Position numbers and translations under genes: made by a program
The notes under the pieces: model-generated
The model's input: the letters and a program-made list of their open reading frames with translations, nothing else
Told to the model about the DNA's origin: nothing
Database searches by the model: none
Shown: positions 41,683-59,481 of the stretch, one piece after another
How positions within the stretch are numbered: the stretch's first letter is position 1
Layout: each line of letters opens with the position of its first letter
Origin: Ditylenchus dipsaci
Lineage: Eukaryota; Nematoda; Chromadorea; Rhabditida; Anguinidae
NCBI GenBank assembly: GCA_004194705.1
Contig: SADC01000555.1
Span: forward strand, 1-64,000
Direction: 5' to 3'
Length of the DNA: 64,000 nucleotides

Positions 41683-43444
41683 ATGCGTTTCCGGTCTTAC
41701 CTCTATCACGTTCTCTTGTGGAATGCTAAGCGATTGTGTGGAATACAGGTGAAGAAAACACCTCCAACCCTGAATCTCGATTCATTGCTGTACCGTTTGG
41801 TCTGGAATGTCAAGCGTGTTTGTGGAGTTAGAAATAGAGGACCGCATCCTGTGGTTTGGAGTGAGTATCCTATGCTATTGTAATTTAATTTTGACCAATA
41901 TTTTTTGAGGGAGCTTCCGTGCAGGACGTTAGTTTTCTGATTTATGTCTTTCTTTGTACGTTTCATATGAATCATCTCTTCCAGCTATGTACCACCGGTG
42001 GAATGGCAGCAATCATTGGATGATTCGCAGCGTGCTCGTTTGAATATTGTTTTGCAAGAATTAGAGGTAAATTTTAAATCTAAATTGTAAAACAATTAGT
42101 ATGCAGCTGGAGTTTTAGGTACTTGCTCGAATTTACACTTACATTCCTGAAAAAATTGCTATAAAAGAATGGCAAGAGCTAATCAAAATGGATTCAGTCA
42201 GGGAGCGTTTTCAGCACCTGAACTTCATTCGTATGAAAGAGCGTCTTAAAGCTAAAGACCTCAATGATAAAATGAGCAAAAAAAGAGGTGATTCAGTGAA
42301 AGAACAGACCGATATCGCTCTGCCATTGTGTTCCACTTCAGCCGAGGATCAGGAAGAGAAACAAGAAGAGAAGAAATTGAGCGAAGAAGTTGATGATATC
42401 GAAGAAGCTGATTCTGAAAATCCGTATAAACTCTCTTGTCGACGGAGTAAGATTTTTCAGCATTGCACCATCAATCCTTTCAGTCATTTTGCTTTTACTT
42501 TCCATGATTATTTGCAGCGTGGAACAAACAGGTGCAAGAAGGTGACCGATACTTGACTTCACTTCGGCTCAATGACACTCCCAAGGTAGCGATCGATTGC
42601 AGGTTTCTGGGACAGCACTCCAGGCGTGGCTTAAATTTAACAATGGTGCAGCTTCACATTCTTATCTCCATGAACAGTTGTAGGAAGGAGCCTTGGCCTG
42701 TATTCCTGACCAACTTTGATGAAGCCAACAGTGATATTTCAGAATTTAAACAATCGTAAGCCTTCTTCCCTAAATATATATCCCATCCTTACTTGTAACA
42801 TTTTGCAGAAAGTTGAAACTTCTCGATGGTAGACTATCGTTGAAAGCTGATCTCACTAGTCAGTCTTATTTGGATCTCTTCCCTGAAAAAAGACAGCATA
42901 ACAAGATAATTTATTTGAGTCCTCATGCCGAACAAGAGTTAGAACAAGTGGAACCAGATGCATGCTATGTAATTGGAGGAATAGTGGATCGTGTGCGAGA
43001 GCCAGGCATAGAAAATCACGCATCCAGGGTAGTTGCTGAGCAAGAAGGGCTGCAGTGCAGGAAACTACCGTTAGATCAGTATTTGGAGTAAGTTTTTTGC
43101 TTTTTTGCTGGAACCCATCATAATTGATCTGTTTTCAGATGGCAGAGTGGCAACAAGATGCTGACACTGACGGCTGTTTTGGCTATTCTGCAAGATGTCT
43201 ACGACCTAAAAGGCGACTGGAGATGTGCTCTTCTCAAGTAAGAGTTCATTATCTTTTCCTTTTTTGACCTATCATGTGTGTTCGTTCTAGAAATATTCCT
43301 GTACGCAATTTACGCAAGCCAGACGAAATCAACCAGACAGTGAAGAGGCGCAATCAAGAAAAGATTGTACACCAGAAAGAAGTGCTTCGAGTGCTCACCG
43401 AGAATTCACCGCCAAATATAATTGCACAAAAAGCTCTCGCATAG
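41683..43444 (+). CDS. TRMT10C: Mitochondrial RNase P protein 1, tRNA m1R9 methyltransferase (7 exons, about 453 aa)
   Basis: TRMT10C/MRPP1 methylates position 9 of mitochondrial tRNAs and is the tRNA-binding subunit of protein-only mitochondrial RNase P. Exons 41683-41864, 41985-42066, 42119-42446, 42518-42755, 42809-43087, 43139-43237 and 43291-43444 join in frame. The N-terminus (MRFRSYLYHVLLW, many Arg/Lys, no acidic residues) fits a mitochondrial targeting peptide. Next comes IPEKIAIKEWQELIK with a charged helix as in the MRPP1 N-terminal domain. The SPOUT domain follows: VAIDCRFLGQHS, LTNFDEAN, IIYLSPHAEQELE, CYVIGGIVDR, KLPLDQYLEWQSGNKMLTL, and DVYDLKGDW near the C-terminus. A start at 41671 would add 4 residues. 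An ATTTCAG acceptor-like site is 13 bases upstream of 41683. TRMT10A/B are alternatives, but the targeting peptide and linker favour TRMT10C. Confidence 0.94.
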
Positions 43445-43600
43445 GAGTGTGTCATGTCAAATTAGTATTGCTCGTTATTTGTTTTTTTTTGTTAATTTTG
43501 AATCAGTAAATATACTCTATGTAATTCCTCTTAGTCTAGAGTTAAGTAGTGGAGTATATGGCTTCGAATTTATGGTTAAACCTAGCAGGGACCTAGCGTG

Positions 43601-43860
43601 GGGTACGTGTCATTTCACCGCCGGGTCATTTCGCCGCCTGTATCCTTTCACCGCCGGGTCATTTCACCGCATGTATCCTTTCACCGTCGGGTCATTTCAC
43701 CGTCTGTATCATTTCACCGTCTGTATTATTTCACCGTCTTTATCGTATTTCAGCTGTTGAAAACTGTCTTCATTAAACGAACGTTTGAAGGCGAAATCGG
43801 GTCCGCGACAATTGACCCTCTGGACAATTGACCCGGGCCGATTGACCCCTGTGGCATTTT
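43601..43860. repeat. Arrays of CATTTCACCGCCGGGT and GACAATTGACCC units downstream of TRMT10C
   Basis: A GGTACGTG start is followed by eight copies of TTTCACCGCCGGGTCA-like units (43612-43742), then three GACAATTGACCC units (43807-43850) related to the 32171-33288 element. No mirrored partner is visible, so these are solo or truncated ends, about 160 bases past the TRMT10C stop. Confidence 0.6.
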
Positions 43861-44152
43861 GACTATGGTCATCTTCAATCTGTTCATTTTTTTAAGTCCG
43901 ATTTTGTATTTATTCATATTATCTAAGTTTTTTCTTTGAACGTCGATATTTACTAAAAATATAAAAGTTAAGCAATCTGACCACAATCTGACCACTTTCC
44001 CTCAAAAATTTTGACTTTTCTAGATTTTCTACCTGACTGCCTTCGCCAGGCAACCTAATTCAATAGGAAGCCCACTCGAAAAAATTTTCGAGTTTTCGTT
44101 TTGGAACCTTCAGCGCAAATTCAGCGCAAAAGTTTCTATCGAAAAAAATTAT

Positions 44153-44440
44153 TACCGTATTATCTCTAATAATCGCTCCTGCTCTAATAAATGCCCCCCC
44201 CTTAATTTTGACTAAGATTTCAGAGTTAAAGGGGCATGCTCACCTGTCTAAATTGTCCCCACCAATTCAAAAAAATTTCCTATCATTAAACTTTCATACG
44301 GATTATTCAGCTTGGTTTCTAACATAACAAGGCCTAGAATTTAATTTTAGGCATAGTTTTGTTAGAAACCAAGCAAACTCAAAGATTTCATAGGTTTGAA
44401 AAATTAACGCCGCGGGGCGTTTATTAGAGGAAATACGGTA
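44153..44440. mobile_element. TACCGTATTT-ended MITE containing a nested hairpin
   Basis: Starts TACCGTATTATCTCTAATAA and ends TTATTAGAGGAAATACGGTA. Other copies with the same ends: 17162-18097 (interrupted), 18627-18859, 22568-22812, 24525-24773, 57784-58026. Solo ends occur near 35853, 40180, 50883, 61353 and 16275. Internally several copies carry a run of C followed by AAAATCGTG and its complement. The nested hairpin 44227-44395 belongs to the 56200-56425 family. Confidence 0.72.
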
Positions 44441-44499
44441 TGTTTTCTGCTCTACCATAAACTAAGACCTTCAACGCGTTCTCGTAAGCTTTTCCATAC

Positions 44500-46100
44500 A
44501 TCCTGAAATTTTCTTTCATCTGCTGACTGTTTTAATGTTCGATTGGTGAGCGAAGAATAGAGTGCATTCCCCTAATCTTGCTCTGATGGCTCGCAAATAC
44601 TTGGTCATCTCACTTTCGAGCGTGACTTCTGAACGCTTTTTTTCTAAGGCCAGTCTTCCCTTTGCCCACTCATTAAGGTCTCGATAAGCAAAAGAGATTG
44701 CAGCAAACCTTGTCGTTAACACTTAAAAGCCAGTTTGTGCTAATGCGAGCGTTATGTTCAGAATTTTGCGCTGAAAAAGATAGGCACAAGAAACTTCCGA
44801 AAAAAGTTCTTGATGGACATTGTCAATTTTGAGTTGTTTTAGTTATTAGATTGTATCTTTTTATTCGAAAACAATTTTGCGTAACTAAGGCTCTTATCAT
44901 GTGCAGGATTCATCAGGCTTTCAAATAAATACAAACTTAGTCGGGTAAGTTGCCGTATTACATGCAAAATATTAGCATTTTTCAAAAATCCCGAGAAATA
45001 TAGAATTTAGTTCATTCTTATAAACACTAAAAATGATTGGTATCACCATTTATATATTTTAGTACTTTCACTGCAGCAGAAAGCGCAGATTCTGCGCATC
45101 ATTTTGATACCAAAAAGACAGCAAATCATAGAACAAATCAGTACCAGGATCATCAAATTGGTTGGTGACCTGACTTTTTTCGGGTTTATTCAAGTTCGCG
45201 CCTTTCTTGGCGTTCTGTACTTTTAGGCTTTTTACAGTTGCCAACGCATGTTCGAGCTCTTCTCAACATTAATTGCCCCAAATTTCAAAAAAGAAAATTT
45301 TTTCTCGAGAAAACTTGAAAACACAGAACGCCAAGAAAGGCGCGAATTCGAATTAACCCGGAAAAAGCCTGGTCATCAACCGATTTCTTTATCCTGGTAC
45401 TGCTTTATGTTCTGATTTTCTGTCGGCTTTGGTATCAAAATAATGCGCAGAATCTGTGCTTTCTGCTAATTTAAGTATACTGAAATAAAAACGATGTTAG
45501 CAATGATTTTGTAGTGTTTAGACGAAGGAAACTAATTCTATATTTCATAGGTTTTTTTTGAAAAATGCTAATATTTTGTATGTTATACGGCAACTTACCC
45601 GACTAAGTTTGTATTTATTTTAAAGCCCGTCGAATTCCGCACCAAATAAGCATTTTAGCTACACAATTTTGTTTGCAGGTGAGAAGTCACATTCAAATAA
45701 CTGAGAGTGTCCATCAATGAATTTCTATAAAAAGTCGAAAAAAAAAAGAACTTTTTTCGAAACTTTCTTTCGCCTATCTTGTTCAGCACGAAATTCCGGA
45801 CTTAACGCTCCCATTAGCATAAACCGGCTTTTAAGTGTTAATAAAGCTCTTCTCGCAGATGAGGTATTGGGACCAGCAAAAAAAACAAGAAAAGCCAACA
45901 CAAATAATTGATATTTTCTTAAAAACTGATGTGGATTTTATTGTTTGGGATTGGTCTAATAAATTTGTTTTGAGAAATCCAGTCTACGAAAAAGTATTTT
46001 GGCTTAATTTATGTCTAAAAATTTGCTTCAATGGCAGCGACACCGCCGAGAAAATTTCGAGTTTTCAAGTGAAGCACTCGAAAATTTTGAGTCGAGTTTC
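44500..46100. repeat. Large foldback, about 1.6 kb
   Basis: Arms 44917-45290 and 45290-45635 are inverted copies (AATAAATACAAACTTAGTCG ... complement). Further out, 44720-44830 and 45715-45845 are also inverted copies (CTTTTAAGTGTTAA, CCATCAAGAACTTTTTTCG-like). Spacing between matching blocks differs, so it has indels or nested insertions. Minus-strand frame 44722-44516 (EMTKYLRAIRARLGE) and plus-strand fragments could be transposase remnants, but I cannot assign them. Confidence 0.65.
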
Positions 46101-46129
46101 GAGTCGAGCGCTCGACAACCCTATTAATT

Positions 46130-47600
46130 TTTTTTGAGTATTGGAATTGTGTAATTTTTACTCTGACTAATCTGGCAATTCTTTGAAATGGTGAAGTTTT
46201 TTGCTATTTATAATGTATTGGCCAACGGATGGACTGGAGAAGATACAGTCAGGACTCTGCCAATTCCTCTTTATTTTGCAGTGAAACAGACAGAGTAAAA
46301 AGTGTGGGTCTTTCCACACCACTAAATGATTTTACAGTGCAGTGGGTTCGTTCTTCTCAGTAAATCTATTTGTTATAGAAGATTAATGTATGGCTTGTTC
46401 ACATGGCTCATCATCCCTGTTGTCTGCCTTCGAGTTGCTTGCCTTGCAGACAGATGGACTTGGCAGTGCACAAACACTCATTTGCATTTCGCCGCGTTTC
46501 CAACCAACTATTGAGTTGGTTTGTGTGCTCTAATAGGGTATTGCAAGCAGTAGTTGGGTCGATTCCTCGGGTTCAAGTAAGGTTTTCTTGGCGAGTTTGA
46601 AACTCAGACTCTGAGGAACTTAGTTAAACACTGGCTTGTTGAGATATAAATCACGTTTGGGCTGTAGGGTTCTTGTTAGTTGCTCGAATAAATTACATTT
46701 TTTAAATTTTTTTCAATATATAACCATAAGTATTTGATCCTATAGTTCACTATGAAATGCCAAAAGAATAGCAAGCAGGTTAATTTAGATTTCCATTCAC
46801 TAGGTGGGTGTGGTGCTCACCGATTTTTTTTTCAAATCAAGAGGAAAAACCAAGTTTGGCGTCAAAAATAACTATTAAATAACTAAAATAACTATAATAT
46901 AACTATTTTTATGGAAAATGTTGATTTTGGCTTCCTCTTATCTAGTCTATCCTTTTTTTCGCTTGTTGTTTTTTAGAAAGCGGGTTAGAGAGTGGTGATT
47001 AATAGCAACCATCAAATATCCAATTGCCTTGTTTCTTCTTTTTTGTTCAAATTAAATAAAAAAGAAGGGTGTGGTGTGTGTTAACAACTGTTTAGCTAAC
47101 CAATTAACAAGGAACACATAAACACGCTCTGGATCCAATTGAATCATCATTCAATAGAGTTCGTTCTCTTTTACCCCTTCTCTGGGATTAGCATGTGATT
47201 GAGTGTCACATACGCACCCCCTTTGTCTTTCACATTTGGAGCATGGTTGAGATATGTGAGGCCTTCTACTATTTGTACCTTTTTCAATAACTACATCTGT
47301 AACCCCTGCTTGACCACCTGTCGTCCCTATTTGGTATTTTCTCTGCTTTTGTCCATCTGATTAACAAAAAACTAGTCTGATTAGTCTCGAGTTTTATTAA
47401 AGTGTCAATGATGTAGCAAATAATAAGACTAATGGAATTGGCAAGTTCATAAGAACACTTGCTAGAAAGAGTATTAGATTTCACTTGGCTCCTTCCTTGT
47501 TATTATGCTGCATGTTTCAAATTCCAATCTTTTGCATTATTTTATCAATATTCCAAAAATAATATTTTTTTAATTATTTCGATCCAGTGTAATTGGAATG
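46130..47600. other. Upstream of FAK: no gene recognised
   Basis: Ordinary A/T-rich sequence without inverted repeats or convincing exons; the least repeat-like intergenic stretch in the window. The FAK promoter presumably lies near its right end, where an acceptor-like TTTCGATCCAG (47577-47587) precedes the ATG by about 45 bases. Confidence 0.4.
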
Positions 47601-47629
47601 TGAGATTGGCTGAGCATCCATCCATCCAG

Positions 47630-53971
<6,342 letters not shown>

Positions 53972-54750
53972 ATTTATATTATCTTTGACGGGTACACTAC
54001 TACTTTACTTCCATTACACAAATAAATGATGAAATTGACCTACTAACACCAGAAAAATAATTTCATTTATTTCGCGTTACCACCTTACTAGGTACTGGCG
54101 TTTTCGTTGATAAAATCACTTTTTCGTAATTATCAAACCATCTTTAGCGTATGTTTTTAAGTTGGAGACGATGGTCTCATTATTTTCAGATTCTAATATG
54201 CCCTTTCAGGGTGGATACAAGCGATTTCGCTACAAGTAATTTTCGTACTCAGCCTAAAGTTTACTAATTTAATAATAAAACATTTTACTTTTATAAGTAG
54301 TCAAGAAAAAAGTGAATTTAGCGAGGATTTGACGAGGATATATAGAAATGTTTGAACTGGGGTCTAAATACGGGGGTCCGAACGCGGGCGCCCAAATGCG
54401 GGGGATTTAAATGCAAAGATTTATTTGGGACTTGGATTCAATCGTCCCATTTTAAGGACTTGGATTCAATCGTCCCTTGGATTGAATCGGTCGTTGGATT
54501 TAATCGCTCGTGGCCGTTTTGCGTTTACAATTACATTCGTATTGTGAAGGGGTAAGTGTAACGGTAAATGTAAGTGTTAATGTAGGTGTAAGTGCAAGGG
54601 GTGTCCACAATACCAAAAACATTTACACGTACATTTACATTCACAATTACAATTGTGATAGAGCCACCAGCAATATCTACTAATCGGGCATGGTCTAAAA
54701 CCGAGAGCAACGTATAATTTTGTGCTGGACATGTTCAACTTTTTAAATTA
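53972..54750. other. Downstream of FAK: repeats
   Basis: Direct repeats of ACTTGGATTCAATCGTCCC (54428-54500) and inverted blocks of GTAAATGTAAGTGT / ACATTTACACG-type units (54540-54650), possibly another small array-ended element. Confidence 0.5.
54021..54026 (+). terminator. Poly(A) signal AATAAA of FAK
   Basis: Lies 50 bases after the FAK stop codon. Confidence 0.7.
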
Positions 54751-54751
54751 A

Positions 54752-55021
54752 ATGAACGACACGGAGAAAGTGCTCCATGGTCCCAAATCTGGACTCCCAA
54801 TCATTCCGACTCCCAATCATTTCTATTCCGAACTGACCTCTAATGAGCTGAAGCCACCTAAGAATAATGAGGAGAAGACGGAACAGTCTCTCAAATCACG
54901 CAATTCTGATGAGCTCAAGTCTCTGCCTGAAGAGAAACCGAATGATGCTACTGCTACAGGGGTGAAGTTTGATGGACTGGAAGCTGCACTAACCGAAATT
55001 CAGACCAACAACGCTCACTAG
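54752..55021 (+). CDS. Small hydrophilic ORF, 89 aa, function unknown
   Basis: A single open frame starts MNDTEKVLHGPKSG and ends IQTNNAH. It is rich in Glu, Lys, Asn, Ser and Pro (LKPPKNNEEKTEQSLKSRN), has no membrane segment or recognised domain, and looks intrinsically disordered. Its codon use is more coding-like than the flanking A/T-rich repeats. It begins about 780 bases downstream of the FAK stop on the same strand. No splice acceptor or poly(A) signal close by proves it is a gene. It could be an exon of a longer gene or chance. Confidence 0.35.
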   Translation: MNDTEKVLHGPKSGLPIIPTPNHFYSELTSNELKPPKNNEEKTEQSLKSRNSDELKSLPEEKPNDATATGVKFDGLEAALTEIQTNNAH

Positions 55022-55219
55022 CTAGCCAAGACGATCTTGAAAATAGTCAGTAGTGTAGGGCACTTGGATGGATAAGGCAAAGAAAGTCGGAGAAAAAAGT
55101 CTCTGTATATAGCAAATTTTTCAAAAAAATTGGTCTATAAAAAGACCTTTGCTCCGACTTTTCAAAATCTTAATAAGTCAGTTGATAGCTTGTTAGAAAG
55201 CTGAGATCCAGGGCCTAGC

Positions 55220-56885
55220 AGACTATTTGAAAAGTGAAAATGAAAAATTGAAAATGAAAAATTGAAAAGTGAAAATTCTCAAGCAGACTAATATTCGAAA
55301 AATTGAAAAATTGAAAATGAAAAGTGAAAATGAAAAATTGAAAATTTTTTCATTTTCAAGCAGACTATTGGAAAATTGAAAAGTGAAAAGTGAAAATTTT
55401 TTCAATTTTTCATGAAAAATTGATGACCGGTCATCCCGTCATCAATTTTTCAGAATTTTACATAGCTTAATTCTGGCGCTATTTTTATGCGCTGAACACG
55501 ATTTTGGGCTCAGATTTTGTGTTTTTGTGATAGAACAAGTAGTAAATTGCTTTATTTGCTTCTACTTCAGGCGATGTCTGCAAGCGACAGTGATAACAGC
55601 AGTGAAAATTGTGCTATTCGTTCGAGGGTGTTTTAACTCAAAGGCACATGTGGTAAGAAAACTTTTTGGTAAAGCACTTTTCCGTGGATATTTTCGGGTG
55701 GTATATCTTTTTGGTCATAGAGTTCTTGTTTTTGGCCATAGATCTTATTGGCTGTTTTGGTCACAAAGGCACCGTTTTCGGAGGCAATAGACGTTTTTCC
55801 AATCATCTAAAAGCACTTTATGCTCTCCGAACCCCGTTAAGCACCTAGTGACCAGGACTTTTCAGGGCGTTTGGGTGAATTTACCCTACTCTGGAGTTAC
55901 CTGGATATCAACCTGTCCAGGTGGTAGCCACCCAGGTTTGGAGTTGGGTAGTTAAAGTCGCACTTTTGGTTTTAACAAGCCGAATTCCTCACACAATTTT
56001 AACTAAGAAAAAATGGTTTATTTTTTATTCTAAAGAAATTTTAATTTTGTAGGCCATCCAGGTGGACATCCACCTGACCAGGATTTAACGACCACACGTT
56101 TTGGGGTTGCGTGGGTGAAATATTGATTTTTGTCCTGACAAACCTAATCTCACACATAATTTTAAGTTAGAAAAAATGAGTATAATTAAAGGACTGACCT
56201 CTTCCTACTCGGTGGTCCCCCGCCAATTCAAAATTTTCCCTTGATTATTGGACTTCTGTACGGATTTTTCCGCTAGGTTTCTAACAAGACTAAGCCTAAA
56301 ATTTGATTTCAGGCCTAATTTTTGTTAGAAAAGTGGCAGAAAAATCCGTACGGAAGTCCAATGATCAAGGGAAAATTTTTGAATTGGCGGGGACCACCGA
56401 GTAGGAAGAGGTCAGGCCCTTTAAGTAGAATTTTAATGGGAGGAAATAGATATAGAAGCCCGGAGAAAGAAAGGGAAAGAAAAGAAAAAGTAGGAATAAG
56501 AAGGTCTTTGACACCAAAAACAACTGCAAAGTGCCTTACTAAAAAAAATTTACCAAATATGCCTTTACCAAAAAAAAATTTACCAAATGTTCCTTTACCA
56601 AAAAGTTTTTTTACCAAATGTGCCTTTTACCAAATATTTCTTTACCTTTTTCGGTACAGCCTCCCCAAACAGCCCCCGTACAGCCCCAAAAATACAATGC
56701 GCAAAATGAAAATTTTCAGTGAAAATGAAAAATTGAAAAATGCTTAGTCTGCTTGAAAAGTGGAAATTTTTCACTTTTCATTTTCAATTTTTCAATAGTC
56801 AGCTTCAGAATTTTCATTTTCAATTTTTCATTTTCATTTTTTCAATTTTTCATGAAAATTTTTCATTTTTCAAATAGTCTGCTAG
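55220..56885. mobile_element. Array-ended element (GAAAATGAAAAATTG unit)
   Basis: Arrays of TGAAAATGAAAAATTGAAAA (55228-55420) are mirrored at 56705-56870. The outer ends GGCCTAGCAGACTATTTGAA and complement are perfect (55212-55231, 56868-56887), and CCAGGG occurs outside both. Nested inside are a second inverted array (TTTTGGTAAAG; 55660-55680 against 56530-56640), two copies of the CCAGGTGG-type repeat and the 56200-56425 hairpin. Confidence 0.75.
56200..56425. repeat. Hairpin MITE of the GTCCCCGCCAATT family
   Basis: Near-perfect inverted arms of about 100 bp (ACTTCTGTACGGATTTTTCC and complement) with outer GGTCCCCCGCCAATTC. Related hairpins: 22880-23085, 44227-44395 and (same ends, different centre) 23378-23512. 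All carry TTTCTAACAAAA-like inner sequence except the last. Confidence 0.75.
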
Positions 56886-57169
56886 GCCCCAGGGCTACAC
56901 GCTGGTTTGAAAATTTGAAAAAAATTCGGACAAAAAGTCTGAAAAGTATTGAAAAGAAATTGTTTTTTCGATTTAGCGGGGTAAATCAGTAATTTGGCGG
57001 GTGAAATTAGTTAAGCTAAAGAACTTTATATACCGAAAATAGCTCTCTTTGAGCTGATTAAGAAACAGTTGGCAAAATCTGCTACGCGCTAAACCGCGCC
57101 TAGATATTGACCTTGGAAAGTTAGAATTTTTGACTTGCTATCTATTGGAGATTAGCACCTTTGACCAAC

Positions 57170-57198
57170 AGGTACTTGTGGCGCAGTGGTATGCGTTC
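57170..57198 (+). pseudogene. 5' half of an interrupted tRNA-like unit (A box)
   Basis: TGGCGCAGTGG fits the RNA polymerase III A-box/D-arm consensus. The 3' half with B box GGTTCGATCCC (58601-58640) lies beyond the 57199-58592 insertion. Removing the insertion and one duplication copy gives a tRNA-length unit with A and B boxes in the right order, but the T-arm pairs poorly. It is best seen as a tRNA-derived SINE or tRNA pseudogene. Confidence 0.55.
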
Positions 57199-58592
57199 GG
57201 AGTCCAGTAAAAACTGGGACGGTAAAAACTGGAATGATAAAAACTGGGACGTAAAAACTGGGATGCAAAAATTGGGACGGTAAAAACTGGGATGAAAATT
57301 CGAATTTCCGATTTTTTACATTTTTCTTGTGATAAATTTTTCTTGTGAACACTTTTTTGTGAAAAATAGATTTTTCTTGTGAACCAACAGCAGTTTCGCT
57401 GGATGTCCCATGTACCGACAAACCAAGTGGTCGTCCACTTGGATCAAAAAAATTTTTTTTTGACTTTTTCAGGTTCCAAAAGCTGGTTTCTGGACTAACT
57501 CGGGCATGCTGAAAATGGTTTGAAAGCGGTAAAATGCCGTTTTGTGGGATATTTTCGAGTTTTGGTAAAATGAAGTTTTGGTAAAATCAATTATCTCCCA
57601 ATACTCAAAAATACCATACAAAACCTTGTTTTACTATTAGCAAACCATCTTCAGCATGCCCGAATTAGTCCAGAAAACAGGTTTTGGAACCTGAAAAACG
57701 TTAAAAAAATTTTGGTCCAAGCAGACGACCACTTTTTGGTTTTGTTGTACCCAGGTAGTCGTACCCAGGCTGTGGAACTCAGGTACCGTATTTACTCTAA
57801 TAGTAGCCCCCCCCCTGATTCAAAATCGTGTTTTTGGCGTTGTGTTTTTGACCCACTTTTCAAAAACTTTTCTCAGGCAAGTTATACCTCATTTTGTAGC
57901 TCATCTCACTGGCTACAAAATGAGTGGTAATTTGCATGAAACAGTCTTCAAAAAGTGGGTCGAAAACGCTATGCCACAAACACGATTTTGAACGAGGGGG
58001 GGGCTACTATTAGAGTAAATACGGTAGTTTAGTGGTACCTGGGTAGTAATAATTTGTCTTGTAATGAACCTTCAAAATTTAAAATGTTTTTCTATGATCC
58101 AACTTCAGGTCTTTTTGGATAATCCATGCAGCAACTAAACCAAGTGGTCGTCCACTTGGATCAAAATTTTTTTTACGTTTTTCATGATCTAAAACCTGTT
58201 TTCTAGACTAATTCAGACACGCCGAAGATGGCTTGATAATAGTTTAGCAAGGTTTTGTATGGTATTTTTCGAGTATTGGGAGATAATTGATTTTATCAAA
58301 GCTCGATTATGCCAAAATTCAAAAAGTACCCTACCCTACAAAACGACATTTTACCACTATCAAAAAGAAGTATCTTTGGGTCCGAAAAAGAAGAGTTAAC
58401 TACCTGGCCATCTTTTTGCGGCCCTCTTTTTACTGGCCCTCTTTTCACCGACCCTCTTTTCACCGGCTCTTTTTTACATACAACCATTCCGTTATGGCTA
58501 TTCTATTATGGCTATCCCAGTTTTTGTCATCCCAGTTTTTGCATCCCAGTTTTTACGTCCCAGTTTTTGCGTCCCAGTTTTTACGCTACTCC
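57199..58592. mobile_element. MULE-type element splitting a tRNA-like unit
   Basis: The left end GGAGTCCAGTAAAAACTGGG and the complement of the right end, GGAGTAGCGTAAAAACTGGG, match. The 8-bp duplication ATGCGTTC flanks it (57191-57198, 58593-58600). The terminal repeats are arrays of a 12-14-bp unit AAAAACTGGGA(C/T)G (57207-57300) mirrored at 58515-58585. A smaller MITE with TACCGTATTT ends (57784-58026) is nested within. Repeats around CCAAGTGGTCGTCCACTTGG occur at 57423 and 58140. No coding sequence recognised. Confidence 0.86.
57784..58026. mobile_element. TACCGTATTT-ended MITE copy nested in 57199-58592
   Basis: Starts TACCGTATTTACTCTAATAG and ends CTATTAGAGTAAATACGGTA, almost perfect complements, with C9/G7 runs and inner CAAAATCGTGTTTTTGGC stems. 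Confidence 0.78.
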
Positions 58593-58649
58593 ATGCGTTC
58601 ACTCTCTCTTTTCATGTGAAAGGTTCGATCCCCAATCGATGTAATTTTT

Positions 58650-59478
58650 AAAACTAATTCACCCTTTTGAAATAGTCATAAGTTTTTTGTAGGTTTTTTC
58701 AAAATTCTGTTTTTACAGATCGTTTTTGTCGGAGACAGTATTTTTCACAATATAATGTTAAAAACACAATTTTCGCTTGTTTTCCTATGTGGTTTTAGCC
58801 ATGGTCTGTGAATTGCCTCTACATATTTAACACGCAAACCACAGAATGACCAAACGAAAATCGTGTTTTTCACAATAAATACAAAAATATTATCAGCGAA
58901 AAAAATCTGTCTGTAAAAACAGGATTATGAAAAACGACCTACAAAAAGATATGACCGTTTCAAAACGGGCGAATTTCTAGAAACACTCTTTACTTGTGAT
59001 TTTTTCACGCAAGTTTTATGATTTTTGTGAAGATAAAGATTCAAAATTTAAAGTGTTATGGCCTGAATATTTTTATTTATCAATAAAAAAAATTACTTGC
59101 TGCCTCATGATAAAGAAGTATAATTAAAGGGGCATGCCCGTGGTACTAGGAATTTTGGTACTAGGAAAAAGTATTTTGGTGTTAGAAATAATTATTTTGG
59201 TACTAGAAAAAAGGGTAAAGGGACGTTTCATCGACTTTATGCAAATGCATAAAGTCGGACAAACGTTCAAAAAACACAGGGGGACCAAGGCAGTTTTTTT
59301 ACGTTTTTCAAAAAAAATTCAGATTGCGTCCGAACCACCAAACACCATCCAAAACCACGCCAAACCTACTAAAACACCCAAAATCACCCCGAACCATCCA
59401 TGGATATCCACGTGGATGATATGAAAATCAAAAATTTTTTAAAATCTCAACCAAACCATCATATCATATTCAAATCGT
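58650..59478. other. No gene; inverted repeats
   Basis: Around 58690-58960 the sequence folds on itself (TTTTTGTAGGTTTTTTCAAAATTCTG against CAGGATTATGAAAAACGACC and AAAACACAATTTTCG against CGAAAATCGTGTTTT). At 59140-59215 TTGGTACTAG repeats. 59225-59420 recurs inverted at 60970-61155 (ATGCAAATGCATAAAGTCGG), flanking the Tigger element. Confidence 0.5.
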
Positions 59479-59481
59479 GTA

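Noticed and set aside
41860..41985. Frame break between TRMT10C exons 1 and 2
   Set aside because: Using the GTATCC donor at 41865 instead of GTGAGT at 41861 restores the frame.
47459..47629. Possible upstream extension of FAK
   Set aside because: The extra residues are hydrophobic and A/T-driven, and an acceptor-like site lies between; the ATG at 47630 starts the low-complexity leader before the FERM domain.
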